Source: Helicobacter labetoulli (GTDB lineage Bacteria; Campylobacterota; Campylobacteria; Campylobacterales; Helicobacteraceae). Taken from it: 64,000 nucleotides of DNA. A model generated the notes under the pieces. The model did not search any database. It worked only from the letters and a program-made list of their open reading frames with translations, and was not told the origin of the DNA. Position numbers and translations under genes: made by a program. Shown here in pieces: positions 9,093 to 18,338 of the stretch (position 1 is its first letter; every line of letters starts with the position of its first letter). Location: contig NZ_QXJF01000009.1 in the NCBI RefSeq assembly GCF_003670275.1, positions 47,990-111,989 of the forward strand. The letters run 5' to 3'.

Positions 9093-9806
9093 ATGCAAAA
9101 AGAAGCAATGTTGTATGAAGGAAAGGGTAAGAAACTTTTTGCCACAAGTGAAGAAGATGAAGTGATTGCGGAGTTTAAGGATGATTTGACAGCATTTAAT
9201 GCTGAAAAAAAAGGTGCTGAATCTGGCAAGGGTGCTTTGAATTGTCAAATCAGCTCTTTACTTTTTGAGCTTTTAGCAGAAAATGGCGTAACGAGCCATT
9301 ATATTAAACGCTTAAATGATATTGATATGTTATGTAAAAAAGTGAGTATTATTCCCATTGAAGTGGTTGTAAGAAATATTGCCACAGGCTCACTCACAAA
9401 GCGTTTGGGCATAAGTGAAGGGAGCGTGTTACCCTTTGCTTTGGTAGAATTTTATTATAAAGATGATGCGTTGGGCGATCCTATCATTAATGATGAGCAT
9501 TGCAAGATTCTAGGCTTGGTTGAGGAGCAAAGTGAGCTAGAAGTGCTAAAAACTCAAGCGAGAAAAATTAATGATATTTTAAAGGATTTTTTTGATAAAA
9601 GGGGATTAAAGCTTGTTGATTTTAAGCTTGAATTTGGGCGAGATAAGGATTCTCAAATTATTTTGGCTGATGAGATTAGCCCAGATAGCTGTCGCTTTTG
9701 GGATAAGCAGACAAATCAAAAGCTAGATAAAGATAGATTTAGACAGGATTTGGGAAGTGTTAAAGTTGCCTATGAAGAAGTGCTAAAACGCATTTTAGAA
9801 TCTTAA
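9093..9806 (+). CDS. purC: Phosphoribosylaminoimidazole-succinocarboxamide synthase (SAICAR synthetase)
   Basis: 237 aa purine-pathway enzyme joining aspartate to CAIR. Family motifs are YEGKGKKLF at the N-terminus, [11 protein letters not shown], the [10 protein letters not shown] block, and [14 protein letters not shown]. The start is the ATG at 9093, preceded by CAAAGGAGAA. The frame stays open upstream to 9045, inside ctpA, but that stretch has no binding site and would add a non-family N-terminus. It lies 25 bp after ctpA and 16 bp before purS. Confidence 0.95.
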   Translation: MQKEAMLYEGKGKKLFATSEEDEVIAEFKDDLTAFNAEKKGAESGKGALNCQISSLLFELLAENGVTSHYIKRLNDIDMLCKKVSIIPIEVVVRNIATGSLTKRLGISEGSVLPFALVEFYYKDDALGDPIINDEHCKILGLVEEQSELEVLKTQARKINDILKDFFDKRGLKLVDFKLEFGRDKDSQIILADEISPDSCRFWDKQTNQKLDKDRFRQDLGSVKVAYEEVLKRILES

Positions 9807-9822
9807 TAGATGGAGAGAATAT

Positions 9823-10065
9823 ATGCAGGTTAGAGTTCTTGTTTCACTTAAAAATGGTGTGCTTGACCCACAAGCAAAGGCGATCTTTCACGCTTTAAAT
9901 GCGCACGGATTTGAATCTTTAAGGAGTGTTAAGCTGTCAAAAGAGATTCTGCTAGATTTGCAAGAAGATAATGCGGATAAAGCCTATGAGATTGCAAAGA
10001 ATATGTGTGAAGAGTTGTTAGCAAATGTTGTGATTGAAGACTATAGTATTGAGATTGTTCAATGA
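9823..10065 (+). CDS. purS: Phosphoribosylformylglycinamidine synthase, PurS subunit
   Basis: 80 aa, the usual size of PurS, the small subunit that bridges PurL and PurQ in the FGAM synthase complex. The sequence shows the typical opening VRVLVSLKNGVLDPQ and the KEILLDL strand. Its stop overlaps the purQ start by 4 bp (ATGA), so the two subunits are translationally coupled. A TGGAGAG motif precedes the ATG. purL is not in the window. Confidence 0.93.
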   Translation: MQVRVLVSLKNGVLDPQAKAIFHALNAHGFESLRSVKLSKEILLDLQEDNADKAYEIAKNMCEELLANVVIEDYSIEIVQ

Positions 10066-10721
10066 AAGTTGCTGTAATCTTGTTTCCGGGGACAAATTGT
10101 GAGTTTGACACGCAATATGCCTTCAAGTCTCTTGGGGCAGAGGTGTGTATTTTATGGCATAAGGAGAGTGAGATTCCCCAAGATGTGCAGCTTGTGGTTG
10201 TACCCGGTGGCTTTAGCTATGGGGATTATTTGCGTTGTGGGGCAATTGCGCAGTTTTCACCGATTATGAAAGCGATTAAGGAGTTTGCTCTAAAAGGTGG
10301 CAGAGTGCTTGGAATCTGCAATGGCTTTCAGATTCTTTGTGAGGCTGGGTTACTACCCGGAGTGTTAAAACGGAATGAGAATCTGCATTTTATTTCAAAA
10401 GTGCAGAGATTGCGTGTTGTGAATAAGAATAATGTCTTTTTACGCTCCTATGCTAAAAATCAAGAGATAGCTCTGCCAATAGCACACGCAGATGGCAATT
10501 ATTTTATTGATGAAAGTGGCTTGGAGGCATTGAGGGCAAATGAGCAGATTCTGCTTGAGTATGTAGATAATCCCAATGGTTCAGTTGGCTCAATTGCTGG
10601 GGTGTGCAATGAATCTAAAAATGTCTTTGGGCTTATGCCTCATCCGGAGAGAGCTATTGAAATGGTGCTTGGTGGTTGCGATGGGGTGGCGATGCTTGAT
10701 AATCTTTTGCAAAAAGTTTAA
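10062..10721 (+). CDS. purQ: Phosphoribosylformylglycinamidine synthase, PurQ glutaminase subunit
   Basis: 219 aa class I glutamine amidotransferase that supplies ammonia to PurL. The nucleophilic cysteine is in GICNGFQILCEAGLLPG, the oxyanion-type motif is VPGGFSYGDYLRCGA, and the catalytic His/Glu pair is in LMPHPERA. The start overlaps the purS stop. The next gene begins 10 bp after its stop. Confidence 0.95.
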   Translation: MKVAVILFPGTNCEFDTQYAFKSLGAEVCILWHKESEIPQDVQLVVVPGGFSYGDYLRCGAIAQFSPIMKAIKEFALKGGRVLGICNGFQILCEAGLLPGVLKRNENLHFISKVQRLRVVNKNNVFLRSYAKNQEIALPIAHADGNYFIDESGLEALRANEQILLEYVDNPNGSVGSIAGVCNESKNVFGLMPHPERAIEMVLGGCDGVAMLDNLLQKV

Positions 10722-10731
10722 GGAGAGGGGA

Positions 10732-11826
10732 ATGAAGCGACTTCAAACTTTTTTGTGGGTGTTGTTGTTTATTTTCGGGGTGAATCTAACTCAAGCTGAC
10801 ACACCATCAAAAATTGCCTATCTTAATGTGGAGTTTCCTAGTGCAGATTCAAGTTTGTATGTAGGGCAAGATATTGCTGTAAAGTATAGTCTTACTTTAT
10901 TGTCTCAAGCTAAGCTTGTGAATGTTGAGTTTTTGGAGTTAAGTCAAAAAAATAATGTTGAGTTAAAAAATAAATCTACAAGTTGGCAGCAGGATAAGCA
11001 AGGAATCTTGCAAAATACTTACATTTATAAAATCAAGGGTAAAAATGTTACACTGCCGCCATTGCGTGTGAAAGTGGCATCTGCTGATGGGAGCTATGAG
11101 GAGGAAGTGGTTGCTAGTGGAGCGAAGTTTCAAGCTGTAGAACTAGGCAATAATCCAAATTATGCTAATGTCATTGCAGATTCAATGGAAGTTGTGGATT
11201 ATAGTGCGAAAGAGTATGATGAGCAAAATAATGTTGTGATTTTTCAAATTGAAAGCAGAGGTGGCACTCTGGTGGGTATGAAGATCGGGCAGTATGCAAA
11301 ACAGGGCTTAGAGGATAGTAAGGTTGTTGATGGTGTAACTTATGGAATCTACTATGTTGTGCTTGATAAGACTTTGCGTTCCCTGTCATTTGATTATTTT
11401 AATTTGAGCAACAAGCAGTTTGTCAATATTACTTTACCTATTAATATCTCGCGTAGCAGCATTGATGAGAGCGGAGATATTAAGCCTCGTAATACATTTT
11501 TGATATTTAAGAATCTTTTGATTGGTGGGCTTATTATTTTTATGGTGCTTGTATGGATTGTGTTTAAAAAAATACGCAAAATAAGTCTTGTCGTGCTTGT
11601 GGTGCTTGTGTTACTTTTGGCTTACAATATCTTTTTTAGTGCAACTTCGGGCATAGCACAAGTTGGGGCGAATATTAGCATTATCCCATCGCATAATTCT
11701 ACGATTATGGAGGTAGTCAAAACACCTACAAAAGTGGATATTATAGGCGAGTATGAGGAGTATTATAAGATTATCATAGACTCTAAGGTTGGCTGGATAA
11801 GGAAAGAATATGTGGGCAAAAACTAG
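10732..11826 (+). CDS. BatD-like exported membrane protein with C-terminal SH3-like domain
   Basis: 364 aa. A signal peptide (about 1-22, ending LTQA) precedes a beta-rich periplasmic region with YVGQDIAVKYSLTLLS, similar in style to BatD-type proteins. Two membrane helices follow (about 260-280 and 285-305). The C-terminus (about 310-364) looks like a bacterial SH3 domain: IIGEYEEYYKIIIDSKVGWIRKEYVG. The start at 10732 follows AAGGAGAGGGGA; a longer frame from 10576 lies inside purQ and is rejected. It occupies the place of Cj0515 of C. jejuni in the same order. A cell-envelope role is inferred only. Confidence 0.65.
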   Translation: MKRLQTFLWVLLFIFGVNLTQADTPSKIAYLNVEFPSADSSLYVGQDIAVKYSLTLLSQAKLVNVEFLELSQKNNVELKNKSTSWQQDKQGILQNTYIYKIKGKNVTLPPLRVKVASADGSYEEEVVASGAKFQAVELGNNPNYANVIADSMEVVDYSAKEYDEQNNVVIFQIESRGGTLVGMKIGQYAKQGLEDSKVVDGVTYGIYYVVLDKTLRSLSFDYFNLSNKQFVNITLPINISRSSIDESGDIKPRNTFLIFKNLLIGGLIIFMVLVWIVFKKIRKISLVVLVVLVLLLAYNIFFSATSGIAQVGANISIIPSHNSTIMEVVKTPTKVDIIGEYEEYYKIIIDSKVGWIRKEYVGKN

Positions 11827-12538
11827 AGCAATTTTTGCGACACTCTCCATCGCATTGTATCTGCCCATCATTATCGTGCAGATTTATTTGACACGCTCTT
11901 CTCAAAATGGTAGATGGGCGAGAAAGCAATGTCGGTGGTTTTTTGGCTTGAATGGTTTGTCTGTGGAGCGTGTAGGTGAATATGACAAAGACGCACAGCT
12001 TTTAGTGATGAATCATCAAAGCGTTACTGATATTATTTACTTTGAAGGTTTTCACCCAGCCAATTTGTGTTGGGTAGCAAAAAAGCAGCTTGGTGAGATT
12101 CCACTCTATGGACACGCACTTAAAGCCCCTGATATGATTTTGATTGATAGGGAAGATAAGGGTGGGATTGTGTTTTTGCTAAAAGAAGCTAAGAAGGCAT
12201 TAGCTCAAAATCGTCCTATTGCTATTTTCCCAGAAGGCACAAGGAGTAAGGGTGGTGAGAAGTTTTTGCCTTTTAAGCCAGGGGCTAGGATTCTAGCCTC
12301 CAAGCTCAAGCTTAGAATCCAGCCTGTGGTACTGATTAACACCCGTAAGCTTTATAACACTTCGCCTTTATCTATTGAGACAGATAAGGCTAGAGTGGTG
12401 CTTATGGAGGCTTTTACACCCGATTTTGAAGATAAAAATTGGTATAAAAAGCTTGAAGAGAGTATGCACGAAGTGTATCTTAAGCATTACGATGAGCTAA
12501 ATAAGGGGAATTTAAGCAATAATTTGGCACAATCCTAG
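11810..12538 (+). CDS. plsC: 1-acyl-sn-glycerol-3-phosphate acyltransferase
   Basis: 242 aa inner-membrane enzyme making phosphatidic acid. The acyltransferase motifs are NHQSVTD (the HX4D catalytic motif), the block around LIDREDKGG, FPEGTRSKGG, and VVLIN near the end. One N-terminal hydrophobic segment (about 8-26) anchors it. The ATG at 11810 lies 17 bp inside the end of the BatD-like gene, indicating coupling. The order purQ, BatD-like, plsC agrees with Cj0514-Cj0516. Confidence 0.92.
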   Translation: MWAKTRAIFATLSIALYLPIIIVQIYLTRSSQNGRWARKQCRWFFGLNGLSVERVGEYDKDAQLLVMNHQSVTDIIYFEGFHPANLCWVAKKQLGEIPLYGHALKAPDMILIDREDKGGIVFLLKEAKKALAQNRPIAIFPEGTRSKGGEKFLPFKPGARILASKLKLRIQPVVLINTRKLYNTSPLSIETDKARVVLMEAFTPDFEDKNWYKKLEESMHEVYLKHYDELNKGNLSNNLAQS

Positions 12539-12630
12539 CTTTTTTGTTGCAAGATTCTGTTTATTTGAGCTTTTTGAAGGGATTTTGCTTTCATTTGTGC
12601 TTGTGAATTTTTAAGGCTTTTGTAGTTTTT

Positions 12631-12706
12631 GGGGTGTTAGCTCAGTTGGGAGAGCGCAACGCTGGCAGCGTTGAGGTCAGGGGTTCGAACCCCCTATACT
12701 CCACCA
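12631..12706 (+). tRNA. tRNA-Ala (anticodon GGC)
   Basis: 76 nt including an encoded CCA end. The acceptor GGGGTGT pairs with ATACTCC with G-U wobbles. The D arm holds AGTTGGGA, the anticodon stem CAACG/CGTTG encloses loop CTGGCAG with anticodon GGC, and the T arm has GGTTCGAACC. It lies 92 bp after plsC. No other tRNA was seen in the window. Confidence 0.97.
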
Positions 12707-12745
12707 TTTCTTTTATCAATAAATAGAATTTCTTGACTAATAAAA

Positions 12746-13528
12746 TCAAACCCTAAAAATATATTCATTTTCCATAGGCATAGATTCTGTATGTAATGGC
12801 ACATTGTAGAGTTGGCTTAAATACTTTGAAGTGAGTAGATGTTTGGCGTTTCCAAAAATAGCATTTGTGTCTTGTGGTGAATCTAAGCAATCAGTGATTT
12901 TATGAAGTAACACGACTTTATGCGACAAAAATCTAGCGTGTGAAGGAAAATGTGTGTTAAGAATAATGGTGCAGCCGTTGTTGCTAAGGCGTTTTAGCAT
13001 ATCTAAAATGGTTTTTTGATTATGAAAGTCAAGGTTTGATTCTGGCTCATCAAGGATAAGAATCTTTGGATTTTTAACTAAAGCCCGTGCAAATAGCACC
13101 ATTTGCAATTCTCCGCCGCTTAAGTTAAGGCAAAGCTTATGCGTTAAATGTGTAAGATGAAGCTTGTCTAAAATATCGTGTGCTTGTTTAAAATGTGTCA
13201 TATTTGGCTTAAATCGCACAGATGGATTGCACCCAAGTGCGACCATATCAAGCACCTTGATATTAAAGATTTGCGTCTTTGCCTGTGGGACATACGAGAT
13301 AATTTTCCATAACTCTTGCTGATTGTAAGCTTTAAGTGATTTTCCAAGCAAGATACTCTCCCCAAGATTCCATTCAAGCAGCCCAACCATACATTTAAGT
13401 AAGGTTGTTTTACCCGCTCCATTACAGCCTAAGATACCTAGCACTTCACCTTCTTGTAGGGTAAGATGGATATTATTGAGAATCTGCGTATTTTTTCTTT
13501 TGAAACTTGCATTGTTTATGGCAAACAT
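12746..13528 (-). CDS. ABC transporter ATP-binding protein, FecE/BtuD type
   Basis: 260 aa ATPase of an iron-siderophore/cobalamin-type importer. Walker A is GCNGAGKTTLLK, the Q-loop is YVPQAKT, the signature is NLSGGELQMV and Walker B is ILILDEPESNLD. The start at 13528 (MFAINNASFK) follows AAAGGGGATAAA; the frame extends further upstream but only inside the permease gene. It ends the run TonB receptor, permease, ATPase. In H. pylori, FecD/FecE-type components take part in nickel or cobalt uptake with CeuE. The substrate here is not fixed by sequence. Confidence 0.88.
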   Translation of the reverse strand: MFAINNASFKRKNTQILNNIHLTLQEGEVLGILGCNGAGKTTLLKCMVGLLEWNLGESILLGKSLKAYNQQELWKIISYVPQAKTQIFNIKVLDMVALGCNPSVRFKPNMTHFKQAHDILDKLHLTHLTHKLCLNLSGGELQMVLFARALVKNPKILILDEPESNLDFHNQKTILDMLKRLSNNGCTIILNTHFPSHARFLSHKVVLLHKITDCLDSPQDTNAIFGNAKHLLTSKYLSQLYNVPLHTESMPMENEYIFRV

Positions 13529-13529
13529 T

Positions 13530-14519
13530 TTATCCCCTTTGATTTTTGCGTAAAATATAAATAAAAAATGGCGCTCCAACAAGTGAAGTGAGAATTGATA
13601 TAGGGATTTGTTCGCTTGAAAGTGTGCGTGATAGGGTATCAATAAGCATAAGGAATAACGCACCAATAAACATACTAAGCGGGATTAGCTTTGAATTTTC
13701 ATTGCCAATAAGTAATCGTGCAATATGAGGCACAAGCAGCCCCACCCAGCCAATAACGCCACACATACTTATTGAGCAAGCAACAATCATTGTGCTTGAA
13801 ATGATGATATAAGCTCGCAAAAGTGTGAGATTAACCCCTAGGCTTTTGGCTTCATCATCTTCTAGCATAAGGAGATTGAGCTTCCAACGCAAGATAAAAA
13901 TAATGACTATGCCAAAGATAATGCCAATAAGATTGAATATGACATAGCTTTCCAATGCCACATCTAAAGAGCCTAAGAGCCAATAGGTGATGGTTGGGAG
14001 TGTGTCTTGTGGATCGGCAATGTATTTGACTATGCCTATAAGACTTTGGAACAAAGCCCCTACGATAATGCCGCTTAAAATCATTGTGGTGGTTTGAGAT
14101 GGTGCATTTTTGTTATAGCCAATACACGCAACTAAAGCAAGTGAAAGAATACCAAAGATGAATCCAGCAATGCTGATATAATCCATACTTAATCCTAAAA
14201 GCAGTCCTAGCACTGCACCAAAACTTGCTCCACTTGTAACGCCTAAAATATCAGGTGTTGCTAAGGGATTGCGAAATAGACTTTGAAACGCCCCACCAGC
14301 TACACTTAATCCAGCACCAACAATAATGGCTACAAGAATGCGAGGAAGACGAAAATAAAAAATAACATTATTTTGCGTCTCATCTCCATTGCCACATAGC
14401 ACTTGGATAATATCTTCAATGGGCAGAGCATATCTGCCACTGCTTAGACAAATAAGAGCAAAAATCACTATGATGAAAGAGCCTAAGATAGAGGCAAACA
14501 TTGCTTTTAGAATCTGCAT
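13530..14519 (-). CDS. ABC transporter permease, FecCD/BtuC type
   Basis: 329 aa, about ten membrane helices. FecCD features include VGAGLSVAGGAFQSLFRNPLA, the start of the BtuC-type coupling region (LATPDILGVTSGASFG), and the conserved VGWVGLLVPHIARLL. The start overlaps the receptor stop by 1 bp and the ATPase start follows after 1 bp, so the three genes form a coupled operon. It would pair with the binding protein encoded divergently at 18339-19376. The transported compound is likely a metal chelate, haem or cobalamin. Confidence 0.9.
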   Translation of the reverse strand: MQILKAMFASILGSFIIVIFALICLSSGRYALPIEDIIQVLCGNGDETQNNVIFYFRLPRILVAIIVGAGLSVAGGAFQSLFRNPLATPDILGVTSGASFGAVLGLLLGLSMDYISIAGFIFGILSLALVACIGYNKNAPSQTTTMILSGIIVGALFQSLIGIVKYIADPQDTLPTITYWLLGSLDVALESYVIFNLIGIIFGIVIIFILRWKLNLLMLEDDEAKSLGVNLTLLRAYIIISSTMIVACSISMCGVIGWVGLLVPHIARLLIGNENSKLIPLSMFIGALFLMLIDTLSRTLSSEQIPISILTSLVGAPFFIYILRKNQRG

Positions 14520-16699
14520 TAATAATTCCAGATATATTTAACAAAAACATTTCTACCCGGCTCTACAAGAGGATTTGTCAGTGCTATTTGGTGTTTTATG
14601 CTTTGGACGGTTACAGGGTTTCTGCCAACTTGATTAAAGAGATTATTTGCTCCAATTAAAAGCTCCATATCTTGTAGTTTTGTAGAAAAACCACCAAGTT
14701 TTAATCCCAAGTATAAATCTGTCATTGTATAGGCTTGTGTTGCCCTCTCTTCATTTGGATCTATGCGAGTTTTTGCTCCATATCCCCTTTGTGTGAGATT
14801 GACATACCATTTGTTAAATTGCAGTGATAAGGATACCTGACCATAAAGTGGTGCAAGATAAGCAATAGGCTTATTGTCTGTGAGATTTTCACCATAATTA
14901 TAAGAGCCTACATAAGAAAGCATAAGCCTATCGTCAAAGAAGCTATGTTTCCCCTCAATTTCTACACCTGTGATGATTGCCTTTCCTATATTTTCATATC
15001 TATAAGCGTTATTTGTGTTAGCTATTGCACTTTGATAGGAGCTAAGGGCAAGCATATCAGTATAATGTGTAAAAAAGCCAATTAATGAAGCATAGTGATT
15101 ATCACTTTGGAATCTAAAGCCAAACTCAGCACTTTGTGAATATTCTGGCTTGATAAGAGGATTTGCGATAGTGAGTGTTGAGCTGCCACTTGGTGTGACT
15201 TGCATACGCGTACCAGCACTTGGATTTTTGAAGTTGTGACTGACATTAATCACATTGCTTATATAGTCATTAAGAAAATACACTGAACCAAGAGAGCCTG
15301 TGATAGCACCGCTGTGGATTACGCTATTTTCATCAAGGAGGCGAGAGTTTTCAATATGGATGGCTTGATTATTGTTGGATTGTTCCGTACTTGATTTTGT
15401 TTTTGAAATTGTTGTGAGTACATAGTCTCCTCTAAGAGATGCCAAAAGATACCAAGATGGAGTAGCGCTAAAATCATCTTTAATAAATAAAGCAAAATCG
15501 GTGGTGCTAGATGGGCGGTTTGTTGTTTTGCTTGTGTTGTCTGCAAGATTATTTTGCCTTACTTGTGTTGGAGAGTAAGAGCTTTCAAATTCAGCTCCAT
15601 AAGTAAGATAATGCTTGTTAATTCTACTATTAAACACTAAGCGTCCGCCAAAGTAGTTGTTGTTATAAACTTGTTGATGAATATTTTTTCCATCTGTAAA
15701 TGCGGCGCGATTATTCCAAATATCTGTATCCCAATGTCTATAATAGAGATAGCTTTCCATAGATTCTGCAAAAGAGAGTTGAGATTTTTTCATTCCTACT
15801 CTTAAATAATATTCGCTGATTGGATCTTCACTCATTAAGATTCCATAGCTTGACCCCGGTGCTGCACCTAAACCTCCAGCACGATGAGATTCTACTCTTG
15901 TATAACGACCTTGAGTATAGTAGCGTGTAGAATCTTTGGTATAGCCAATGTTAAAATCCACGCCCAGATAGTTAAACGATGAATTTTTTGCTTTGTATGA
16001 GTTGTTTTCTTTAATGGGTGTAGTGTAGTCTTGTGCTGTTTTTGAGCTTACTCCAATAAGCATATCCCAGCCTCCCCCTCCGCCAAGCACTTCAGCCCTT
16101 CCACCAAAAAGATTATTCACACTGCCATATTCTAAAGCACGGATTCTAGCTGTGGCAGCAAAAGTATCGCTTTGTGTATTGTATGATGAAGTGCGAGATC
16201 TAAAATTTACAACACCATTCATAGCATCACTTCCCCATAGTGAGCTTGCCGGACCGCGTATAATTTCTATACTTTCAAAGGCGTAGGGATCAAGGGTGTT
16301 GAGTTCTAGCGTATTACGCCCAGAGTATCTCACACCATCTATCATCACAATAGAGCGAGAGCTATTGGAATTTTGCCCACGAAATGTGATTTGCCCATTA
16401 ATGCCGCCAGAGCGGGAATATAAGATGCCGGGCACAGATTCTAGGATAGATTGTATATTACCATTGCTTTTTTGGAGCAAGTCTTTTTTTTCAACAACGC
16501 TAATTTGCTTAGATTGTAGCTCTATGGGTAACTCCGACATAATCACTTGTGCTTTGACAACAGATTTTTCAAGCTTGACATTCCTTTCTGCACTGCTTAT
16601 TTTTTGTTCTTGCTCGTCAGCGTACATATAAAAAGGTAAAAAGGGAGCATAAAACAACAAAGAAAAATAGATACACTTTTTTTTGGTAGAGCGTCTCAT
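14519..16699 (-). CDS. TonB-dependent outer membrane receptor
   Basis: About 726 aa. The signal peptide (about 1-26, ending MYADEQ) is followed by a plug domain containing QSILESVPGILYSRSGGINGQ, the RGQNSNSSRSIVMIDGVRY motif and IEIIRGPASSLWGSDAMNG. A long beta-barrel follows, ending in an aromatic strand (VFVKYIWNY) as outer membrane proteins do. The start at 16699 follows AAAAAAGGATTCAAA; an upstream extension to 16780 has no binding site. The ligand is unknown. Energy would come from TonB-ExbBD; exbBD lie at 33 kb. Two runs of eight A on the coding strand (about codons 5-8, and near the plug) are possible slippage sites. Confidence 0.9.
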   Translation of the reverse strand: MRRSTKKKCIYFSLLFYAPFLPFYMYADEQEQKISSAERNVKLEKSVVKAQVIMSELPIELQSKQISVVEKKDLLQKSNGNIQSILESVPGILYSRSGGINGQITFRGQNSNSSRSIVMIDGVRYSGRNTLELNTLDPYAFESIEIIRGPASSLWGSDAMNGVVNFRSRTSSYNTQSDTFAATARIRALEYGSVNNLFGGRAEVLGGGGGWDMLIGVSSKTAQDYTTPIKENNSYKAKNSSFNYLGVDFNIGYTKDSTRYYTQGRYTRVESHRAGGLGAAPGSSYGILMSEDPISEYYLRVGMKKSQLSFAESMESYLYYRHWDTDIWNNRAAFTDGKNIHQQVYNNNYFGGRLVFNSRINKHYLTYGAEFESSYSPTQVRQNNLADNTSKTTNRPSSTTDFALFIKDDFSATPSWYLLASLRGDYVLTTISKTKSSTEQSNNNQAIHIENSRLLDENSVIHSGAITGSLGSVYFLNDYISNVINVSHNFKNPSAGTRMQVTPSGSSTLTIANPLIKPEYSQSAEFGFRFQSDNHYASLIGFFTHYTDMLALSSYQSAIANTNNAYRYENIGKAIITGVEIEGKHSFFDDRLMLSYVGSYNYGENLTDNKPIAYLAPLYGQVSLSLQFNKWYVNLTQRGYGAKTRIDPNEERATQAYTMTDLYLGLKLGGFSTKLQDMELLIGANNLFNQVGRNPVTVQSIKHQIALTNPLVEPGRNVFVKYIWNY

Positions 16700-16739
16700 T
16701 TTGAATCCTTTTTTTATTAAAATAAAAATAAGAGCGGTT

Positions 16740-16774
16740 ATTATATTGAAATAAAAAACAAAATGCAATATAAT
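16740..16774. promoter_or_regulatory. Perfect inverted repeat in the divergent promoter region (candidate metal-regulator operator)
   Basis: Arms ATTATATTG (16740-16748) and CAATATAAT (16766-16774) are perfect complements separated by 17 bp, in the 116-bp space between the TonB receptor and the divergent 16816 gene. The AT-rich dyad spacing is in the range used by Fur or NikR in Helicobacter, but it does not exactly match either consensus as I know it. Its position suits coordinate control of both transcripts. Confidence 0.5.
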
Positions 16775-16815
16775 CCACAAAGTTTATAAATTTACTTAAA
16801 TAAAAGGATAAAAAG

Positions 16816-18336
16816 ATGTCTAGTAAATGTGGTTGTAGTGGTTTAAAAAATAACTTAGAGAATCTTTATCATTATAAAGAGCTTGAATCTTTTGGTAAGA
16901 TTGCTTATCTTGAATCAGGAAGTCTAAAAGAACAGAGTGTTTCAACACATTTTTTATATAAGCATATTTTGCAGTATGTAGATTTGTATAATGAATTTCA
17001 CTCGCTTGATTTGAGCGGATTTTGTGCGGTTGTTTTGCCTATGGGGATTGATGAGTATTATCTCTCACGCTTTAAAGATAAGATTCTTAGTTTTCTTGAA
17101 TCTGGGGGCGTGGTGCTATCTTTTATGAGTGATTTTATGCGGATTTTACCTTATAGTAAGGGCTATGTACAGAGTCAAGTTCCAATTAGAGATAGGGTTG
17201 TAAAGTTTGCTAAGAGTGAATCTGCGGCAATTATCTTTGATGGAGTAAGGGAATATGATATAAATCATAGGCGTGGTGTCAAAGGATTTTTTAATCGTGG
17301 GTTTTTTGATATGAGTGCTTTTCCACATAAAGTGGAGCATCTCTTAAGTGATTGTCAGGGGGAGTGTGTTGGTTATATTGATAGAGAATCTACCCAAGGT
17401 GTTATTCTATCAACAGCAAATGCGGATTTATTAAGTTTTGGGCTTATGGATAATACGACAGCAAGAAGAATGGGGTTTAATCTTCTGCAATGGCTTGGTA
17501 GGGAGTTAGGGCGGATTAAGCAAGATGGGGCAGCACACAAGATTGATAATGTTGGTAATGTTGATAATATGGCAGAGCAAAAATATAAGACTTCGCAAAA
17601 TTCTTGTGATACAAAGCTTAATTATTTAGACTTTGTGCCTAATAAACATATACAAAGCCTTTCTTCCCATAAGCTTACAAATGCCATTATCACAGGTGGT
17701 AGCTCATTTCATAGATATTTTTTCACAAATAAAAATGAAAAATATGCGCATTTCTTCTCTAAACGCTGCCATTTTTTAGATTTACAATCTTTGAATCTTG
17801 AAGCGTTTGATTATATTGTTTTAAGCTCAAGAATGGACGCACATAGCTTGGTTAAGCATAAACAAAAGTTCATTTCCTATTTGGAATCTGGAGGACATAT
17901 TGTTTCTTTTGGGGAGATTACACAAGATTATTTGCCAAACATTATATGGAGGGATTATCCTGTTAATTTTTGGTGGTGGCTTATCCCTAATGCAGATATG
18001 CCTTTATATGCCTTAGATTCAGATGGGAATAAGACAGAAGATTCTACAAAAGATGGTTTATTTAGCAAAATGGCGGTTAAAGATGCAAAGTGGCATTACC
18101 ACGGAGCATTTTATCCGCCAAAAAATGCCCAAAATATATTGGTGAATGAATTAGATGAAAGTATTATTTACAAAGACACAACTTTTAAAGGAAACTTATA
18201 TGTTACCTCTCTTGATCCGGAGTTTCATTTGGGGCAGGGATTTATGCCTACGACAGAATATTTTTTTGACACATTTATGCAGTGGGTTGAGAGTGATATT
18301 TTAGAGAATGATATTGTATGTGCGAAGGGGGTGTGA
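16816..18336 (+). CDS. Tandem glutamine-amidotransferase-like (ThuA/GATase-like) protein of the metal-uptake locus
   Basis: 506 aa, no signal peptide, so probably cytoplasmic. It appears to be an internal duplication. One Rossmann-like unit (about 65-235) has CAVVLPMGIDEYYLSRF and LSFLESGGVVLSF; the second (about 325-500) has DYIVLSSRMDAHSLVKH and ISYLESGGHIVSFGEI. The second unit adds NFWWWLIPNAD and a WHYHGAFYPP/TSLDPEFHLGQGFMP block typical of ThuA-like folds. A linker of about 50 polar residues joins them. No nucleophilic Cys in a GxCxG elbow is visible, so glutaminase activity is doubtful. The N-terminus MSSKCGCSG could bind metal. It is 2 bp before the binding-protein gene and divergent from the receptor operon. 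Confidence 0.6.
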   Translation: MSSKCGCSGLKNNLENLYHYKELESFGKIAYLESGSLKEQSVSTHFLYKHILQYVDLYNEFHSLDLSGFCAVVLPMGIDEYYLSRFKDKILSFLESGGVVLSFMSDFMRILPYSKGYVQSQVPIRDRVVKFAKSESAAIIFDGVREYDINHRRGVKGFFNRGFFDMSAFPHKVEHLLSDCQGECVGYIDRESTQGVILSTANADLLSFGLMDNTTARRMGFNLLQWLGRELGRIKQDGAAHKIDNVGNVDNMAEQKYKTSQNSCDTKLNYLDFVPNKHIQSLSSHKLTNAIITGGSSFHRYFFTNKNEKYAHFFSKRCHFLDLQSLNLEAFDYIVLSSRMDAHSLVKHKQKFISYLESGGHIVSFGEITQDYLPNIIWRDYPVNFWWWLIPNADMPLYALDSDGNKTEDSTKDGLFSKMAVKDAKWHYHGAFYPPKNAQNILVNELDESIIYKDTTFKGNLYVTSLDPEFHLGQGFMPTTEYFFDTFMQWVESDILENDIVCAKGV

Positions 18337-18338
18337 TA

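Noticed and set aside
10576..10731. Upstream extension of the BatD-like gene into purQ
   Set aside because: The ATG at 10732 has a strong binding site and yields a proper signal peptide.
16740..16774. Assignment of the dyad as a NikR box
   Set aside because: Arm sequence and spacing do not match the H. pylori consensus as I know it; kept only as a generic operator candidate.
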